From: Thalassospira profundimaris
GTDB lineage: Bacteria > Pseudomonadota > Alphaproteobacteria > Rhodospirillales > Thalassospiraceae
Direction: 5' to 3'
Assembly (NCBI RefSeq): GCF_003326755.1
Contig: NZ_JPWH01000007.1
Coordinates: 124,001 to 188,000, forward strand
DNA: 64,000 bases
Position numbers and translations under genes: made by a program. Below are positions 18,063-26,866 of this stretch, piece after piece. The number at the start of each line of letters is the position of its first letter. The stretch's first letter is position 1. The notes beneath the pieces were generated by a model. That model was not told the DNA's origin. It ran no database searches and saw only the letters and a program-made list of their open reading frames with translations.

Positions 18063-19109
18063 ATGAACAAGCTTCTTTCATCGCTTGTTGTCGCGGGGTC
18101 TCTGCTTGCAGGTGCCGCCCATGCGGACGAAGCGGTTAAAACGCCGGATATTATCCAGAAATTCACATCGGAAGCGACCGGCAAGGAATATTCCATCGCC
18201 ACCGTGGTTAAAGTTGACGGTATTGCCTGGTTTGACCGCATGCGTGAAGGTGTCAAGCAGTTTGGCGAAGATACCGGTCATGACACCTGGATGGTCGGGC
18301 CGAGTGCCGCAGACGCCGCAGCCCAGGTACAGCTGGTTGAAAACCTGATTGCCCAGGGTGTTGATGCCATTAACATCGTGCCGTTCTCGGTCGAAGCGGT
18401 TGAGCCGGTCCTGAAAAAGGCCCGGGATCGCGGGATCGTTGTGATTGCACACGAAGCCTCGAACCTGAAAAACGCTGATTACATTCTCGAAGCCTTTGAC
18501 AACAAGGCTTACGGCGCAAACCTGATGCAGGTTCTGGGCAAGGCAATGGGTGGCAAGGGCAAATATGTTGCCACCGTCGGCAGCCTGACCTCCAAATCCC
18601 AGAATGAATGGATTGACGGGGCGATTGAGTACCAGAAAGAACATTTCCCGGAAATGGAACTGGCAACCAAACGTCTTGAAACCTATGACGATGCCAACAC
18701 CGACTACACCAAGCTTAAAGAAACCCTGACGACGTACCCGGATCTTGCCGGTATTGTCGGCGGTCCGATGCCGACCTCGGCTGGGGCGGGCCGTTTGATC
18801 GCGGAACGTGGTTTGCAGGGTAAACTGCACTTTGCCGGTACCGGCCTGGTTTCGGTTGCGGGTGAATATCTGGCAAAGGGTGACATTGATTACATCCAGT
18901 TCTGGGATCCGGCGGTTGCAGGTTATGCCATGAACATGCTGGCCGTGATGGCACTGGACGGCAAAGGCGATCAGATCAAGGCTGGTCTGAACCTTGGCCT
19001 GCCGGGTTATACCGATCTCAGCACCCCGGAAGGCAGCAATGCCAACCTGGTTTATGGCCAGGGCTGGGTTGGTGTGACCAAGGAAAACATGGACAAGTAT
19101 AACTTCTGA
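18063..19109 (+). CDS. Sugar ABC importer, periplasmic binding protein
   Basis: 348-residue Peripla_BP_4 (RbsB/LsrB/RhaS-type) protein. Signal peptide MNKLLSSLVVAGSLLAGAAHA with cleavage near residue 21. Conserved landmarks are the first-strand region YSIATVVKVDGIAWFDRM, AAAQVQLVENLIAQGVDAINIVPFSVEAV, and TYPDLAGIVGGPMPTSAGAGRL. Length and pattern are closest to autoinducer-2/rhamnose-type binders rather than classic RbsB. The ATG at 18063 follows GGAGGTAACA. The ligand is not readable from sequence; deoC and the kinase suggest a pentose or deoxypentose. Confidence 0.9.
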   Translation: MNKLLSSLVVAGSLLAGAAHADEAVKTPDIIQKFTSEATGKEYSIATVVKVDGIAWFDRMREGVKQFGEDTGHDTWMVGPSAADAAAQVQLVENLIAQGVDAINIVPFSVEAVEPVLKKARDRGIVVIAHEASNLKNADYILEAFDNKAYGANLMQVLGKAMGGKGKYVATVGSLTSKSQNEWIDGAIEYQKEHFPEMELATKRLETYDDANTDYTKLKETLTTYPDLAGIVGGPMPTSAGAGRLIAERGLQGKLHFAGTGLVSVAGEYLAKGDIDYIQFWDPAVAGYAMNMLAVMALDGKGDQIKAGLNLGLPGYTDLSTPEGSNANLVYGQGWVGVTKENMDKYNF

Positions 19110-19121
19110 TTTCATCAGATG

Positions 19122-19150
19122 ATGAAGGCGTCCTTCGCGGGCGCCTTCAT
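19122..19150 (+). other. Stem-loop after the sugar-binding protein gene
   Basis: ATGAAGGCG (19122-19130) pairs with CGCCTTCAT (19142-19150), followed by TTTTATTTT. It is terminator-like but inside the operon, so probably a partial terminator or mRNA stabiliser setting binding protein above ATPase. Confidence 0.7.
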
Positions 19151-19195
19151 TTTATTTTGAAATCGGGCCCTTTGTTTCACGTTGACGGGCTTGTC

Positions 19196-20698
19196 ATGTC
19201 TGAAAACTTTATTGAATTGCGAAACGTCCGCAAGGAATTTGCCGGCGTTGTTGCACTTAACGATTTGTCGCTGACGATCCGAAAAGGCGAAATCCATTGT
19301 CTTGCCGGTGAAAACGGCTCGGGTAAATCCACCCTGATCAAGGTTATGTCTGGCGTGTATCAGCCAGATGCCGGGGAAGTTCATATTGATGGCAACCGGG
19401 TTGAAAACCTTTCGCCCATGGCCTCGATCGAGCATGGGGTGCAGGTGATCTATCAGGACTTTTCCCTGTTTGGGAACCTGACGGTTGCCGAAAACCTTGC
19501 CATGAATGTGCAGCTTCGCGAACAGCGCCGCGTTCTAAGCTGGCGCCGGGTTCGCGAAATTGCCAAAGAGGCGGTTAATCGCCTTGGGGTGGAGCTTGAT
19601 CTGGACAAGGATGTTGAACAGCTTCCCACCGCTGGCAAGCAGCTTGTCGCCATTGCGCGTGCGCTGATGTCCGATGCCCGCCTGATCATCATGGACGAGC
19701 CGACAACCGCGCTGACCGGCAAGGAAATTGAAACGCTTTTTCGCATCGTCAAAGACATTCAGTCGCGCGGGATTGCCATTTTGTTTGTCAGCCACAAAAT
19801 GCGCGAAATGCTGGAAATCAGTGAACATATCACGGTTATTCGGAACGGGCAGAAGGTCGCCGATGGCCCGACCAGCGACTTTGACGAGGCCCTGATTACC
19901 CGCCACATGACCGGATCGGACATTGTTTCCGAGCCCTACATTTGGAACCGCGAAAAATACGGCGTTATGCCGCCGCGCGTGGAAACCAGGGACCTGTCAT
20001 CGGGCAGTGACCTTGACAAAATCAACCTGTCGATCAAGCCGGGTGAGATTGTGGGCGTGTCGGGGCTCTTGGGCTCCGGGCGAACGGAACTTGCCCTTGC
20101 CCTGTTTGGCATGATGCCCGGTTATAGCGGAACGATTGCCATTAACGGGCAGGAAACAACGCTTGATACGCCGCAGGATGCGATTAAGGCCGGTGTTGCC
20201 TATGTCCCCGAGGATCGCCTGAGCGAAGGGCTGTTTTTAACCCAGGGCATTGATCGCAATATGCTGTCGACCAGTTATGAAAAGCTGGCACCGGGGCTTT
20301 TGATTGATCAGAACAAAGCCGAAGAATGGGTTGAAACCATGATCCGCGATATGCAGATCGCGACCCCGACCGGCAAAAAACTGGTCAAGGAGCTTTCGGG
20401 GGGCAACCAGCAGCGTGTGGTGATTGCCCGCTGGCTTTTGACCAATGCCAAATTCCTGATCCTGAATGGTCCGACTGTCGGGGTGGATGTGGGCTCGAAG
20501 GCGGAAATTCACCGTATCATTCGCGAACTGGCCCAAAAGGAAGGGCTGGCCGTGCTGATGATTTCCGATGACGTGCCGGAACTGGTCCATAATTGTAACC
20601 GTATTGTCCTGATGCACCGTGGGGCCTTTGTCGAGGAAATGGCGTCTGTCGATACCTCCGAAGACCAGATCAGTGACAAGCTCAAGAACTTAACGTAA
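19196..20698 (+). CDS. Sugar ABC importer, duplicated ATP-binding subunit
   Basis: 500-residue RbsA/MglA-type protein with two ATPase domains. Domain 1 is canonical: Walker A GENGSGKST, Walker B LIIMDEPTTAL. Domain 2 has the usual degenerate P-loop GLLGSGRTE and signature LSGGNQQRVVIARWL, but its Walker B reads LILNGPTVGVDVG, with Asn424-Gly425 where Asp-Glu is normal; the codons AAT GGT are clear. This predicts a non-hydrolysing second site. From memory some members of this subfamily share the change. The first domain's signature region (EQLPTAGKQLVAIARAL) is also of the degenerate RbsA type. ATG 19196 is chosen although its ribosome site is weak; a TTG at 19157 is an alternative. Confidence 0.9.
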   Translation: MSENFIELRNVRKEFAGVVALNDLSLTIRKGEIHCLAGENGSGKSTLIKVMSGVYQPDAGEVHIDGNRVENLSPMASIEHGVQVIYQDFSLFGNLTVAENLAMNVQLREQRRVLSWRRVREIAKEAVNRLGVELDLDKDVEQLPTAGKQLVAIARALMSDARLIIMDEPTTALTGKEIETLFRIVKDIQSRGIAILFVSHKMREMLEISEHITVIRNGQKVADGPTSDFDEALITRHMTGSDIVSEPYIWNREKYGVMPPRVETRDLSSGSDLDKINLSIKPGEIVGVSGLLGSGRTELALALFGMMPGYSGTIAINGQETTLDTPQDAIKAGVAYVPEDRLSEGLFLTQGIDRNMLSTSYEKLAPGLLIDQNKAEEWVETMIRDMQIATPTGKKLVKELSGGNQQRVVIARWLLTNAKFLILNGPTVGVDVGSKAEIHRIIRELAQKEGLAVLMISDDVPELVHNCNRIVLMHRGAFVEEMASVDTSEDQISDKLKNLT

Positions 20699-20709
20699 GG
20701 AAAAACTCG

Positions 20710-21687
20710 ATGGCCTGGTTTCAAAAATCAGAGGTGGTCATCGCGGGCATTCTTGTGCTTGCCATGATCCTGATCGGGCTGGTCAACCCCGCCTTCTGGA
20801 GCCTGGACAATATGTTCAGTCTTCTGCGCAGCAATATTATCATCGGTATCATGGCGCTGGGCGTTTTGCTGGTGATGATTTCGGGCGGGATTGACGTGTC
20901 ATTTCCGGCATTCGCCGTTGCCGCGATGTATTTGACCATCAAGGGCATGCTGTATTTCAACTATGACGGTGTTGTTCTTCCTTTTGTTGCGGCGGCAACG
21001 ATGGGCGCACTGTTTGGCTGCCTGAATGCGTTTTTTGTTTACAAATTCCGCATGATCCCGCTGATCGTGACGTTGGGCACGGGCAGCATGGTGCGCGGGT
21101 TCCTGCTGGGTGTTGTTGGCACCAGCATGATCAACATTAACAAAATGCCCGATGCCCTGATCGATTTTGGCAAATCCGACATCATCAATATGGTCAAGCC
21201 CGATGGCACGACCTTTGGTCTGACGGCGATGATCCTGGTATATGTCGGGCTGGCCATCGCGCTGCATTTTGTTTTGCGTTACACCATGATTGGCCGTGGG
21301 GTTTATGCCCTGGGCGGCGACCCGGAAGCTGCCAGCCGTGTTGGTTTCAACATCCGCAAGATCACCTTCTTTATTTATTGTGTTGCCGGGGCATTGGCCG
21401 GTTTTGCCGGCCTGTTGCACAGCGGCATGATCTGGCTTGCCAACCCGCGTGATTTTGTCGGGCTGGAGCTTGACGTGATCGCGGCTGTGGTATTGGGCGG
21501 TGCCTCCATCTTTGGCGGGCGCGGGTCTGTTTTGGGTACCATGCTGGGTGTGTTCATGCTGGTGATGGTGAAAAACAGCCTGATCATCATGAAAATCGAC
21601 ACGACATGGCAGCGCGTTGTTGTCGGTGTCATTATTGTTATCGCCACCGCCATTACGGCATGGCGCGACCGCCGTGCGAATGCGTGA
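20710..21687 (+). CDS. Sugar ABC importer, permease 1
   Basis: 325 residues, BPD_transp_2 family (RbsC/LsrC/LsrD type) with about nine hydrophobic helices. Family marks are LLVMISGGIDVSFPAFAV in the first third, a VYALGGDPEAASRVGFNI cytoplasmic loop and IAAVVLGGASIFGGRGSVLG near the end. It starts 11 bases after the ATPase gene, with TAAGGA ahead. It is paired with a second permease, so the channel is a heterodimer. Confidence 0.92.
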   Translation: MAWFQKSEVVIAGILVLAMILIGLVNPAFWSLDNMFSLLRSNIIIGIMALGVLLVMISGGIDVSFPAFAVAAMYLTIKGMLYFNYDGVVLPFVAAATMGALFGCLNAFFVYKFRMIPLIVTLGTGSMVRGFLLGVVGTSMININKMPDALIDFGKSDIINMVKPDGTTFGLTAMILVYVGLAIALHFVLRYTMIGRGVYALGGDPEAASRVGFNIRKITFFIYCVAGALAGFAGLLHSGMIWLANPRDFVGLELDVIAAVVLGGASIFGGRGSVLGTMLGVFMLVMVKNSLIIMKIDTTWQRVVVGVIIVIATAITAWRDRRANA

Positions 21688-21697
21688 GGAGGCCGAC

Positions 21698-22690
21698 ATG
21701 AAAAATGCAATGGATTTCCGTAACCTCCTGAACAAAGATAACAATATCGTTCAGTTGATCATGATGACGATCCTGATCTTTGTTGTCATGACCGCCCTTA
21801 GCCCGGACAAGTTCCTGCGCTATTACAATTTTGAATCCATCACCTATACCTTCCCCGAATTGGGACTGCTGTCGATTGCGATGATGATTGCGATGCTGAC
21901 CGGCGGTATTGACCTGTCGGTGATCGGCATTGCCAACCTGTCGGGTATTTTTGCCGGGGTGATGTTCAAAAAATTCGCCACCGATGCCGGTGTTGCCGAT
22001 ACCGGCTTTGGCATTGTGCTGATGGGGGGCGTTATTGCCCTTGGCACGGGTTTGGTGGCAGGCGCGCTCAATGGCCTGTTAATTACCCGGCTTAAGATTA
22101 CGCCCATTCTGGCAACGCTGGGCACCGGGCAAATCTTTACCGGCCTTGCCATTGTCATGACGGGCGGTCCGGCGATTGTCGGTTTCCCCAATGCCTGGGC
22201 CTTTATCGGCAATGGGAAAATCCTGGGTCTGGCAACGCCGTTTGTGCTGTTTGTCGTGCTGGCCTGTCTGATTGCCTTTATGCTGCGCCGCACCACTTTT
22301 GGCATCAATCTGATGCTGATCGGGACCAACCCCAAGGCAGCCCTGTTTGCCGGTTTGAAACGCGAAAAGATGGTGCTTCTGAGCTATATGCTGACAGGGG
22401 TCATGGCATCGATTGCCGGGATTATTCTGTCGGGTCGGACCAACGCGGCAAAGTCGGATTACGGCACGTCCTATTTGTTGCAGGCGGTGCTGATTGCGGT
22501 TCTGGGCGGGACCAACCCGGCGGGGGGCCGTGGCACGGTGCTGGGTGTTTCCATTGCGGTTGTCGCCCTGATGCTGCTCTCGAGCGGTTTTCAGATCCTG
22601 CGCTTTTCCAACCACCTGATCGATTTTATCTGGGGCGCTTTTCTGTTGCTGGTGATTGCACTGAACGCCTATAAAAATCGTACACGTTAA
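21698..22690 (+). CDS. Sugar ABC importer, permease 2
   Basis: 330 residues of the same BPD_transp_2 family. It shows IAMMIAMLTGGIDLSVIGIA, MLIGTNPKAALFAGLKR and VLIAVLGGTNPAGGRGTVLG, parallel to permease 1. Start at ATG 21698 with GAGGAGG immediately upstream; the longer frame would overlap permease 1. It has about nine to ten membrane segments and completes the importer. Confidence 0.92.
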   Translation: MKNAMDFRNLLNKDNNIVQLIMMTILIFVVMTALSPDKFLRYYNFESITYTFPELGLLSIAMMIAMLTGGIDLSVIGIANLSGIFAGVMFKKFATDAGVADTGFGIVLMGGVIALGTGLVAGALNGLLITRLKITPILATLGTGQIFTGLAIVMTGGPAIVGFPNAWAFIGNGKILGLATPFVLFVVLACLIAFMLRRTTFGINLMLIGTNPKAALFAGLKREKMVLLSYMLTGVMASIAGIILSGRTNAAKSDYGTSYLLQAVLIAVLGGTNPAGGRGTVLGVSIAVVALMLLSSGFQILRFSNHLIDFIWGAFLLLVIALNAYKNRTR

Positions 22691-22703
22691 ACGAGGTGAA
22701 CCC

Positions 22704-23789
22704 ATGAGTGCGCCGATCAAGGTTAACCTGCGCAAGGCCTGGTTTGGTGAAGCCGAACATGTGATTGCCTCACATGAGGGCCTGTCAGCCAGCCTGTTTC
22801 GCTATGAAAGCGGGATCGAGGCGGTACGCCTGAAAAACGAACGCGGCCATCTGGTTATTTTGCCCTATATGGGGCAGATGATCTGGGATGCGGTGTTTGA
22901 TGGCGTTGATCTGACCATGCAAAACATGTTTCGCATGCCGCGCCCGGCTGATGTCATTGTTGGCACCTATGGCTGTTTTGCCTTTCATTCGGGCCTGCTG
23001 ACCAACGGGTGCCCGGGGCCGACGGACAGCCATCCGCTGCACGGCGAAATGCCCTGTGCCCCTATGGACAGTGCCGCCATTGAATTTGGCAGTGATGCGG
23101 ACGGGGCCTTTATGGCGATAACCGGCACGCGGGAATATGTGATGGGCTTTGGTGCCCATTATATTGCCCGGCCCCGCGTGGTGTTGCGGCCCAATTCGAC
23201 GGTTTTTGATATTCAGATGAATGTTGAAAATCTGTCGGGGGCGGCGATGGATTTGATGTATATGTGCCACGTCAATTTCGCTTTTTGCGAAGGCGGGCGC
23301 ATTGTTCAACCGGCGGGTTTTACGCCGGAAGAGACCATTGTCCGTACCGAAGTCCCGGCCCATGTACCGCGCAACCCGGATTATGATGCGTTCCTCAAAA
23401 CCCTGGCGGCAAACCCTGCCGCAATGGAAACCATGAGCGAACCGCACCGTTATGACCCGGAACAGGTGTTTTATATTCGTAATGTCAAAACCGATGCGGA
23501 TGGCAATACGGCCTATATGATGCGCCGGGTTGAGGGGGATGCCTTCCATATTGCCTATAATACAAACGATTTCCCCAAAACGGTACGCTGGGTAATGGCA
23601 AATCAGGACCAGAAAGTGTGTGCCTTTGCCCTGCCATCGACCTGCGAGCCGGAAGGTTTCAGCGCCGAAAAGGCCAAAGGAAATGTGATTTCGCTGAAAT
23701 CTGGTGAAAGTCGCGGTTTTTCGGTGCGTTTGGGCTATTTGACGTGGGCCGAAAGTGACACGGCCGAACAGGCGATCCGTTCGCTGTAA
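22704..23789 (+). CDS. Aldose 1-epimerase-like protein (DUF4432 family)
   Basis: 361 residues, cytoplasmic, galactose-mutarotase-like fold by pattern: GHLVILPYMGQMIWDAVFDG near residue 50, the HGEMPC motif around residue 114 and YMCHVNFAF around 190. The His-containing HGEMPC segment corresponds to the substrate-binding region of this epimerase superfamily. By family and position it probably interconverts anomers or ring forms of the imported sugar before phosphorylation. Enteric deoxyribose loci also encode a predicted mutarotase (DeoM), which supports a pentose role. Substrate not readable. It starts 13 bases after permease 2. Confidence 0.8.
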   Translation: MSAPIKVNLRKAWFGEAEHVIASHEGLSASLFRYESGIEAVRLKNERGHLVILPYMGQMIWDAVFDGVDLTMQNMFRMPRPADVIVGTYGCFAFHSGLLTNGCPGPTDSHPLHGEMPCAPMDSAAIEFGSDADGAFMAITGTREYVMGFGAHYIARPRVVLRPNSTVFDIQMNVENLSGAAMDLMYMCHVNFAFCEGGRIVQPAGFTPEETIVRTEVPAHVPRNPDYDAFLKTLAANPAAMETMSEPHRYDPEQVFYIRNVKTDADGNTAYMMRRVEGDAFHIAYNTNDFPKTVRWVMANQDQKVCAFALPSTCEPEGFSAEKAKGNVISLKSGESRGFSVRLGYLTWAESDTAEQAIRSL

Positions 23790-23804
23790 ATCAGGAGAAT
23801 AAAC

Positions 23805-24731
23805 ATGGCAGGCAAAATTGCCATTGTCGGAAGCAATATGGTCGATCTGATCACCTATACGGATCGGATGCCGTTGCCCGGCGAAACCATTGAAGCCCCG
23901 CGTTTTGAAATGGGATGCGGCGGCAAGGGGGCCAATCAGGCAATTGCCGCGGCCCGCCTGGGTGCGGATGTGATGATGGTGACAAAGGTTGGCGATGATA
24001 TTTTTGCCGATAATACCATCCGCAATTTTGAAACATCGGGCATTGATACGCGGTTTGTCGAACGGGTGCCGGGCACATCAAGCGGTGTGGCCCCCATTTT
24101 CGTCGAACCTTCGGGAGAAAACTGCATTCTGATCGTCAAGGGTGCCAATGCGGAACTGTCGCCCGCAGACGTGGACCGTGCCGCCGATGCGCTTAAGGAA
24201 TGCGACCTGATTTTGATGCAGCTTGAGGTGCCGCTCGAAACGGTTTACCACACCGTTGCCTTTGGGGCCGAACACGGCATTGAAACGCTGGTGAACCCGG
24301 CACCCGCCCCGGCGGACCTTGATAGCACCAAAATTGAAAAGGCAACCTTCCTGGTCCCGAACCAGACGGAACTTGCCACCATTTCCGGCATGCCTGTCAA
24401 CTCACTAGCCGATGCCGAAGCCGCCGCCAGAAGCCTGATTGCGCGAGGTGTCAAAACCGTGATCGTGACCCTGGGCGGTGACGGTGCACTGTTGATTGAT
24501 GGCGATAACGACGCCGTTCATATTGATCCGGTTTCGGTCAAACCGGTGGATACGACTGGTGCTGGTGATGCCTTTATCGGCAGCTTTGCCCGTTACTATG
24601 TTGAAAACCGCGATGTCAAAGCAGCCCTTGATATGGCGGTGCGTTACGCAGCGGACAGTATTACCCGCGCGGGCACACAGAAATCTTATGCGAGCGTGCA
24701 GGAATTTGAAAAATTCTGCCAGTCGCTTTGA
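23805..24731 (+). CDS. Ribokinase-family sugar kinase, possible deoxyribokinase
   Basis: 308-residue PfkB-fold kinase. The substrate glycine pair GCGGKGANQAIAAARLG (37-53) and the C-terminal signature DTTGAGDAF with the catalytic Asp255 are both intact; NQTEL (186-190) is the phosphate/Mg region. It phosphorylates the imported pentose at O5. With deoC at the head of the operon and a DeoR repressor, 2-deoxyribose to 2-deoxyribose-5-phosphate is the simplest reaction; plain ribokinase is the alternative, since sequence alone does not separate DeoK from RbsK. Last gene before a strong bidirectional terminator. Confidence 0.88.
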   Translation: MAGKIAIVGSNMVDLITYTDRMPLPGETIEAPRFEMGCGGKGANQAIAAARLGADVMMVTKVGDDIFADNTIRNFETSGIDTRFVERVPGTSSGVAPIFVEPSGENCILIVKGANAELSPADVDRAADALKECDLILMQLEVPLETVYHTVAFGAEHGIETLVNPAPAPADLDSTKIEKATFLVPNQTELATISGMPVNSLADAEAAARSLIARGVKTVIVTLGGDGALLIDGDNDAVHIDPVSVKPVDTTGAGDAFIGSFARYYVENRDVKAALDMAVRYAADSITRAGTQKSYASVQEFEKFCQSL

Positions 24732-24761
24732 GACGTTATCGACGCTGCAAAGCCACGTTGA

Positions 24762-24794
24762 TTGCCCCTGCCGGGTTTTATCCGGCAGGGGCAA
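24762..24794. terminator. Bidirectional terminator, kinase / lactonase junction
   Basis: A 13-bp perfect stem, TTGCCCCTGCCGG (24762-24774) with CCGGCAGGGGCAA (24782-24794), followed rightward by CTCATTTTTATC. It separates convergent operons. Confidence 0.9.
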
Positions 24795-24804
24795 CTCATT
24801 TTTA

Positions 24805-25596
24805 TCAATCGTAATATTCAGGGGCGTGTTTAAAGGTCGACCAGGCATCCGGGTCGTGGCCGGTAACAACGGTGGCCTTGGTTTTTTCGGCGAGGGCTCG
24901 CAGTTTCTTAACCGAACGCACGGTGTCCACGGTTGAGGCCAAAAAGCCCGGCAGCGATTTTTCTTCCCAGTGATCGGTGGTATAGGCCGCATCAATGGTC
25001 AAAATCATGTTGCCGGTATTGGGCAGATTAACCTTAAACGACATATGCCCTGGGGCATGACCCGGGGTGAAAACGGTGGTCAATGTGCCGTCGCCGTAAA
25101 TGTCATAATGGTCGTCCGCCGTGCCTTCCAGGAATTGCCATTTCAGGCCTGGTTTATCAAAATCCTTGCGGATATAGCCGCCGGCGGCAAACCAGTCCGG
25201 GGTAAAGGCATATTCATATTCGGCACGCTGAACGATATGGGTGGCATTGGGGAACCGGCCAATCGCGCCGGTATGGTCCAGATGCAAATGGGACTGCACC
25301 ACATAGCGCACATCTTCGGCCTTGATGCCCATTTTTTCCAGCTGGGCAACGCACCCTTCGGACTCTTCCATAACCGGCCAGTAAACTTCGGTGACACCAC
25401 CCCAGTGACCGACCGGGTCAATGGCGGCTTCAACGGCATTGCCGCCATCAATAATGGTGTGGCCTTCCGGATGCGTGATCAGAAAGAACGGTACCGGAAT
25501 TTCATAATCGGCACCGGCACCTTCGTTCATTTTGATGTTGTGAACCTTGCATTTCAGCGAACCGGTCTGAAACATATAAAGGCGAATGTCTGTCAT
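24805..25596 (-). CDS. blcC: Gamma-butyrolactonase (AttM/BlcC-type metallo-beta-lactamase-fold lactonase)
   Basis: 263 residues. The dizinc signature is H103-L-H105-L-D107-H108 in SHLHLDHTGAIG; later ligands lie in FTPGHAPGHMSF, LTIDAAYT and VVTGHDPDAW. Known AttM/BlcC opens gamma-butyrolactone to 4-hydroxybutyrate and also hydrolyses acyl-homoserine lactones in vitro. The start is ATG 25596 behind GGGAGG; the longer frame to 25698 would run into the neighbouring alcohol dehydrogenase gene. Together with the next two genes and the divergent IclR regulator it reproduces the Agrobacterium blcABC/blcR set, so a catabolic rather than purely quorum-quenching role is likely. Confidence 0.85.
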   Translation of the reverse strand: MTDIRLYMFQTGSLKCKVHNIKMNEGAGADYEIPVPFFLITHPEGHTIIDGGNAVEAAIDPVGHWGGVTEVYWPVMEESEGCVAQLEKMGIKAEDVRYVVQSHLHLDHTGAIGRFPNATHIVQRAEYEYAFTPDWFAAGGYIRKDFDKPGLKWQFLEGTADDHYDIYGDGTLTTVFTPGHAPGHMSFKVNLPNTGNMILTIDAAYTTDHWEEKSLPGFLASTVDTVRSVKKLRALAEKTKATVVTGHDPDAWSTFKHAPEYYD

Positions 25597-25666
25597 GGGT
25601 TTACCTCCCGTTAGGGTCTTTTCTTCTGGCAGATGCCAGATTTGTTGGCAGGAAAGGGGCGAAGCC

Positions 25667-26827
25667 TTAATAGGCTTCGCGATACAGGGCCAAAGCATCT
25701 TCCTCGGTGACTTCGACCGGGTTATTGACCAAAAGCCGCGATTGTTTCATCGCATCTTTTGCCAGCATCGACAGGCTGTTATCGGTGACATTGACGTCGC
25801 GCAAACGGCGCGGCGCACCGCTTTCATCCATCAGGGCCAGCATGTGGCTCACAAAGGCTTCTGACCGTGCATTGGCATCGCCCGTGCCTTCAACACCCAT
25901 CACATCAGCCAGTTCGGCATAAAGCGGGGCGGCGACCTTTGCGTTATAACGCAGGACCGGGCCCAGCATCAGGGCGTTGGTCAGGCCGTGCGGCAAATGA
26001 TAATGCCCGCCCAGCGGATAGGCCAGGGCATGAACGGCCGCTACCGGCGAGTTGGAAAAGGCTTGGCCTGCCAGCATCGCGCCCAGCATCATGTTTTCGC
26101 GGGCTTCGCGGTTGGTGCCGTCTTTGCATGCAGCCAGCAGGTTGCTGCCCAAAAGGCGCAGGGCTTCGCGGGCCAGGGCATCGGAAAGCGGGTTTTTCTT
26201 GAATTTGGATGTATAGGCCTCGATGGCATGGACCATCGCATCAATGCCGGTGGCGGCGGTATGAATTTGCGGCAGGCCAACGGTCAGTTCCGCATCCAGC
26301 AAAACAAAATCAGCATAAAGCTGGCGGGAAACAACACCCATTTTGGTGGTTTCACCCGTGGTGATGATGGAAATATTGGTCACTTCCGAGCCCGTGCCCG
26401 CCGTTGTCGGGATCAGGGCGAGGGGCAGGCGTTTGCCTTTGACATTGCCAATGCCATACATTTCGGAAAGCGGCTGGTTGCTACCCGTGATGACAGCGGC
26501 AAGTTTGGCAATGTCCAGCGATGATCCGCCGCCAAGGCCGATTACAATATCGACATTTTGGGCGCGCGCAATGTCAACACTTTTCATTACGATGGCTTCG
26601 GGCGGATCGGCGACAACATCATCAAAGACCGAAACCGCAAAACCGGCAGCTTCAAGTGCGGTTTTTACCGGTACGATCAAGCCTGCGTCAATCAGGCCTC
26701 GATCCGTTACCAACAGGGCATTGCGTTCGGCAAAACGTTGCGCCAATAATTCACCAAGGCGGGCCGAGCCGCCCCATTCAACGTAAATATCGGCTGCTGT
26801 GGTAAAGCCGAAAGGATTGAGGGTCAT
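25667..26827 (-). CDS. blcB: Iron-containing alcohol dehydrogenase (4-hydroxybutyrate dehydrogenase)
   Basis: 386 residues, group III Fe-dependent ADH. The NAD motif is GLGGGSSLDIAK (about 97-108), followed by IPTTAGTGSEVTNI. Metal ligands lie in DAMVHAIEAYTS and in HALAYPLGGHYHLPHG. In the blc pathway this enzyme oxidises 4-hydroxybutyrate to succinate semialdehyde, between the lactonase and the semialdehyde dehydrogenase genes. ATG 26827 follows GGAGGAAACA. The substrate is inferred from order and partners; Fe-ADHs are promiscuous. Confidence 0.85.
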   Translation of the reverse strand: MTLNPFGFTTAADIYVEWGGSARLGELLAQRFAERNALLVTDRGLIDAGLIVPVKTALEAAGFAVSVFDDVVADPPEAIVMKSVDIARAQNVDIVIGLGGGSSLDIAKLAAVITGSNQPLSEMYGIGNVKGKRLPLALIPTTAGTGSEVTNISIITTGETTKMGVVSRQLYADFVLLDAELTVGLPQIHTAATGIDAMVHAIEAYTSKFKKNPLSDALAREALRLLGSNLLAACKDGTNREARENMMLGAMLAGQAFSNSPVAAVHALAYPLGGHYHLPHGLTNALMLGPVLRYNAKVAAPLYAELADVMGVEGTGDANARSEAFVSHMLALMDESGAPRRLRDVNVTDNSLSMLAKDAMKQSRLLVNNPVEVTEEDALALYREAY

Positions 26828-26866
26828 TGTTTCCTCCGTAAGGGGTCGTTTATTGCGTTGTTGGCG

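Noticed and set aside
24805-25596. Pure quorum-quenching AHL lactonase
   Set aside because: The zinc motif allows it, but the flanking 4-hydroxybutyrate and semialdehyde dehydrogenase genes and IclR regulator make lactone catabolism the simpler reading.
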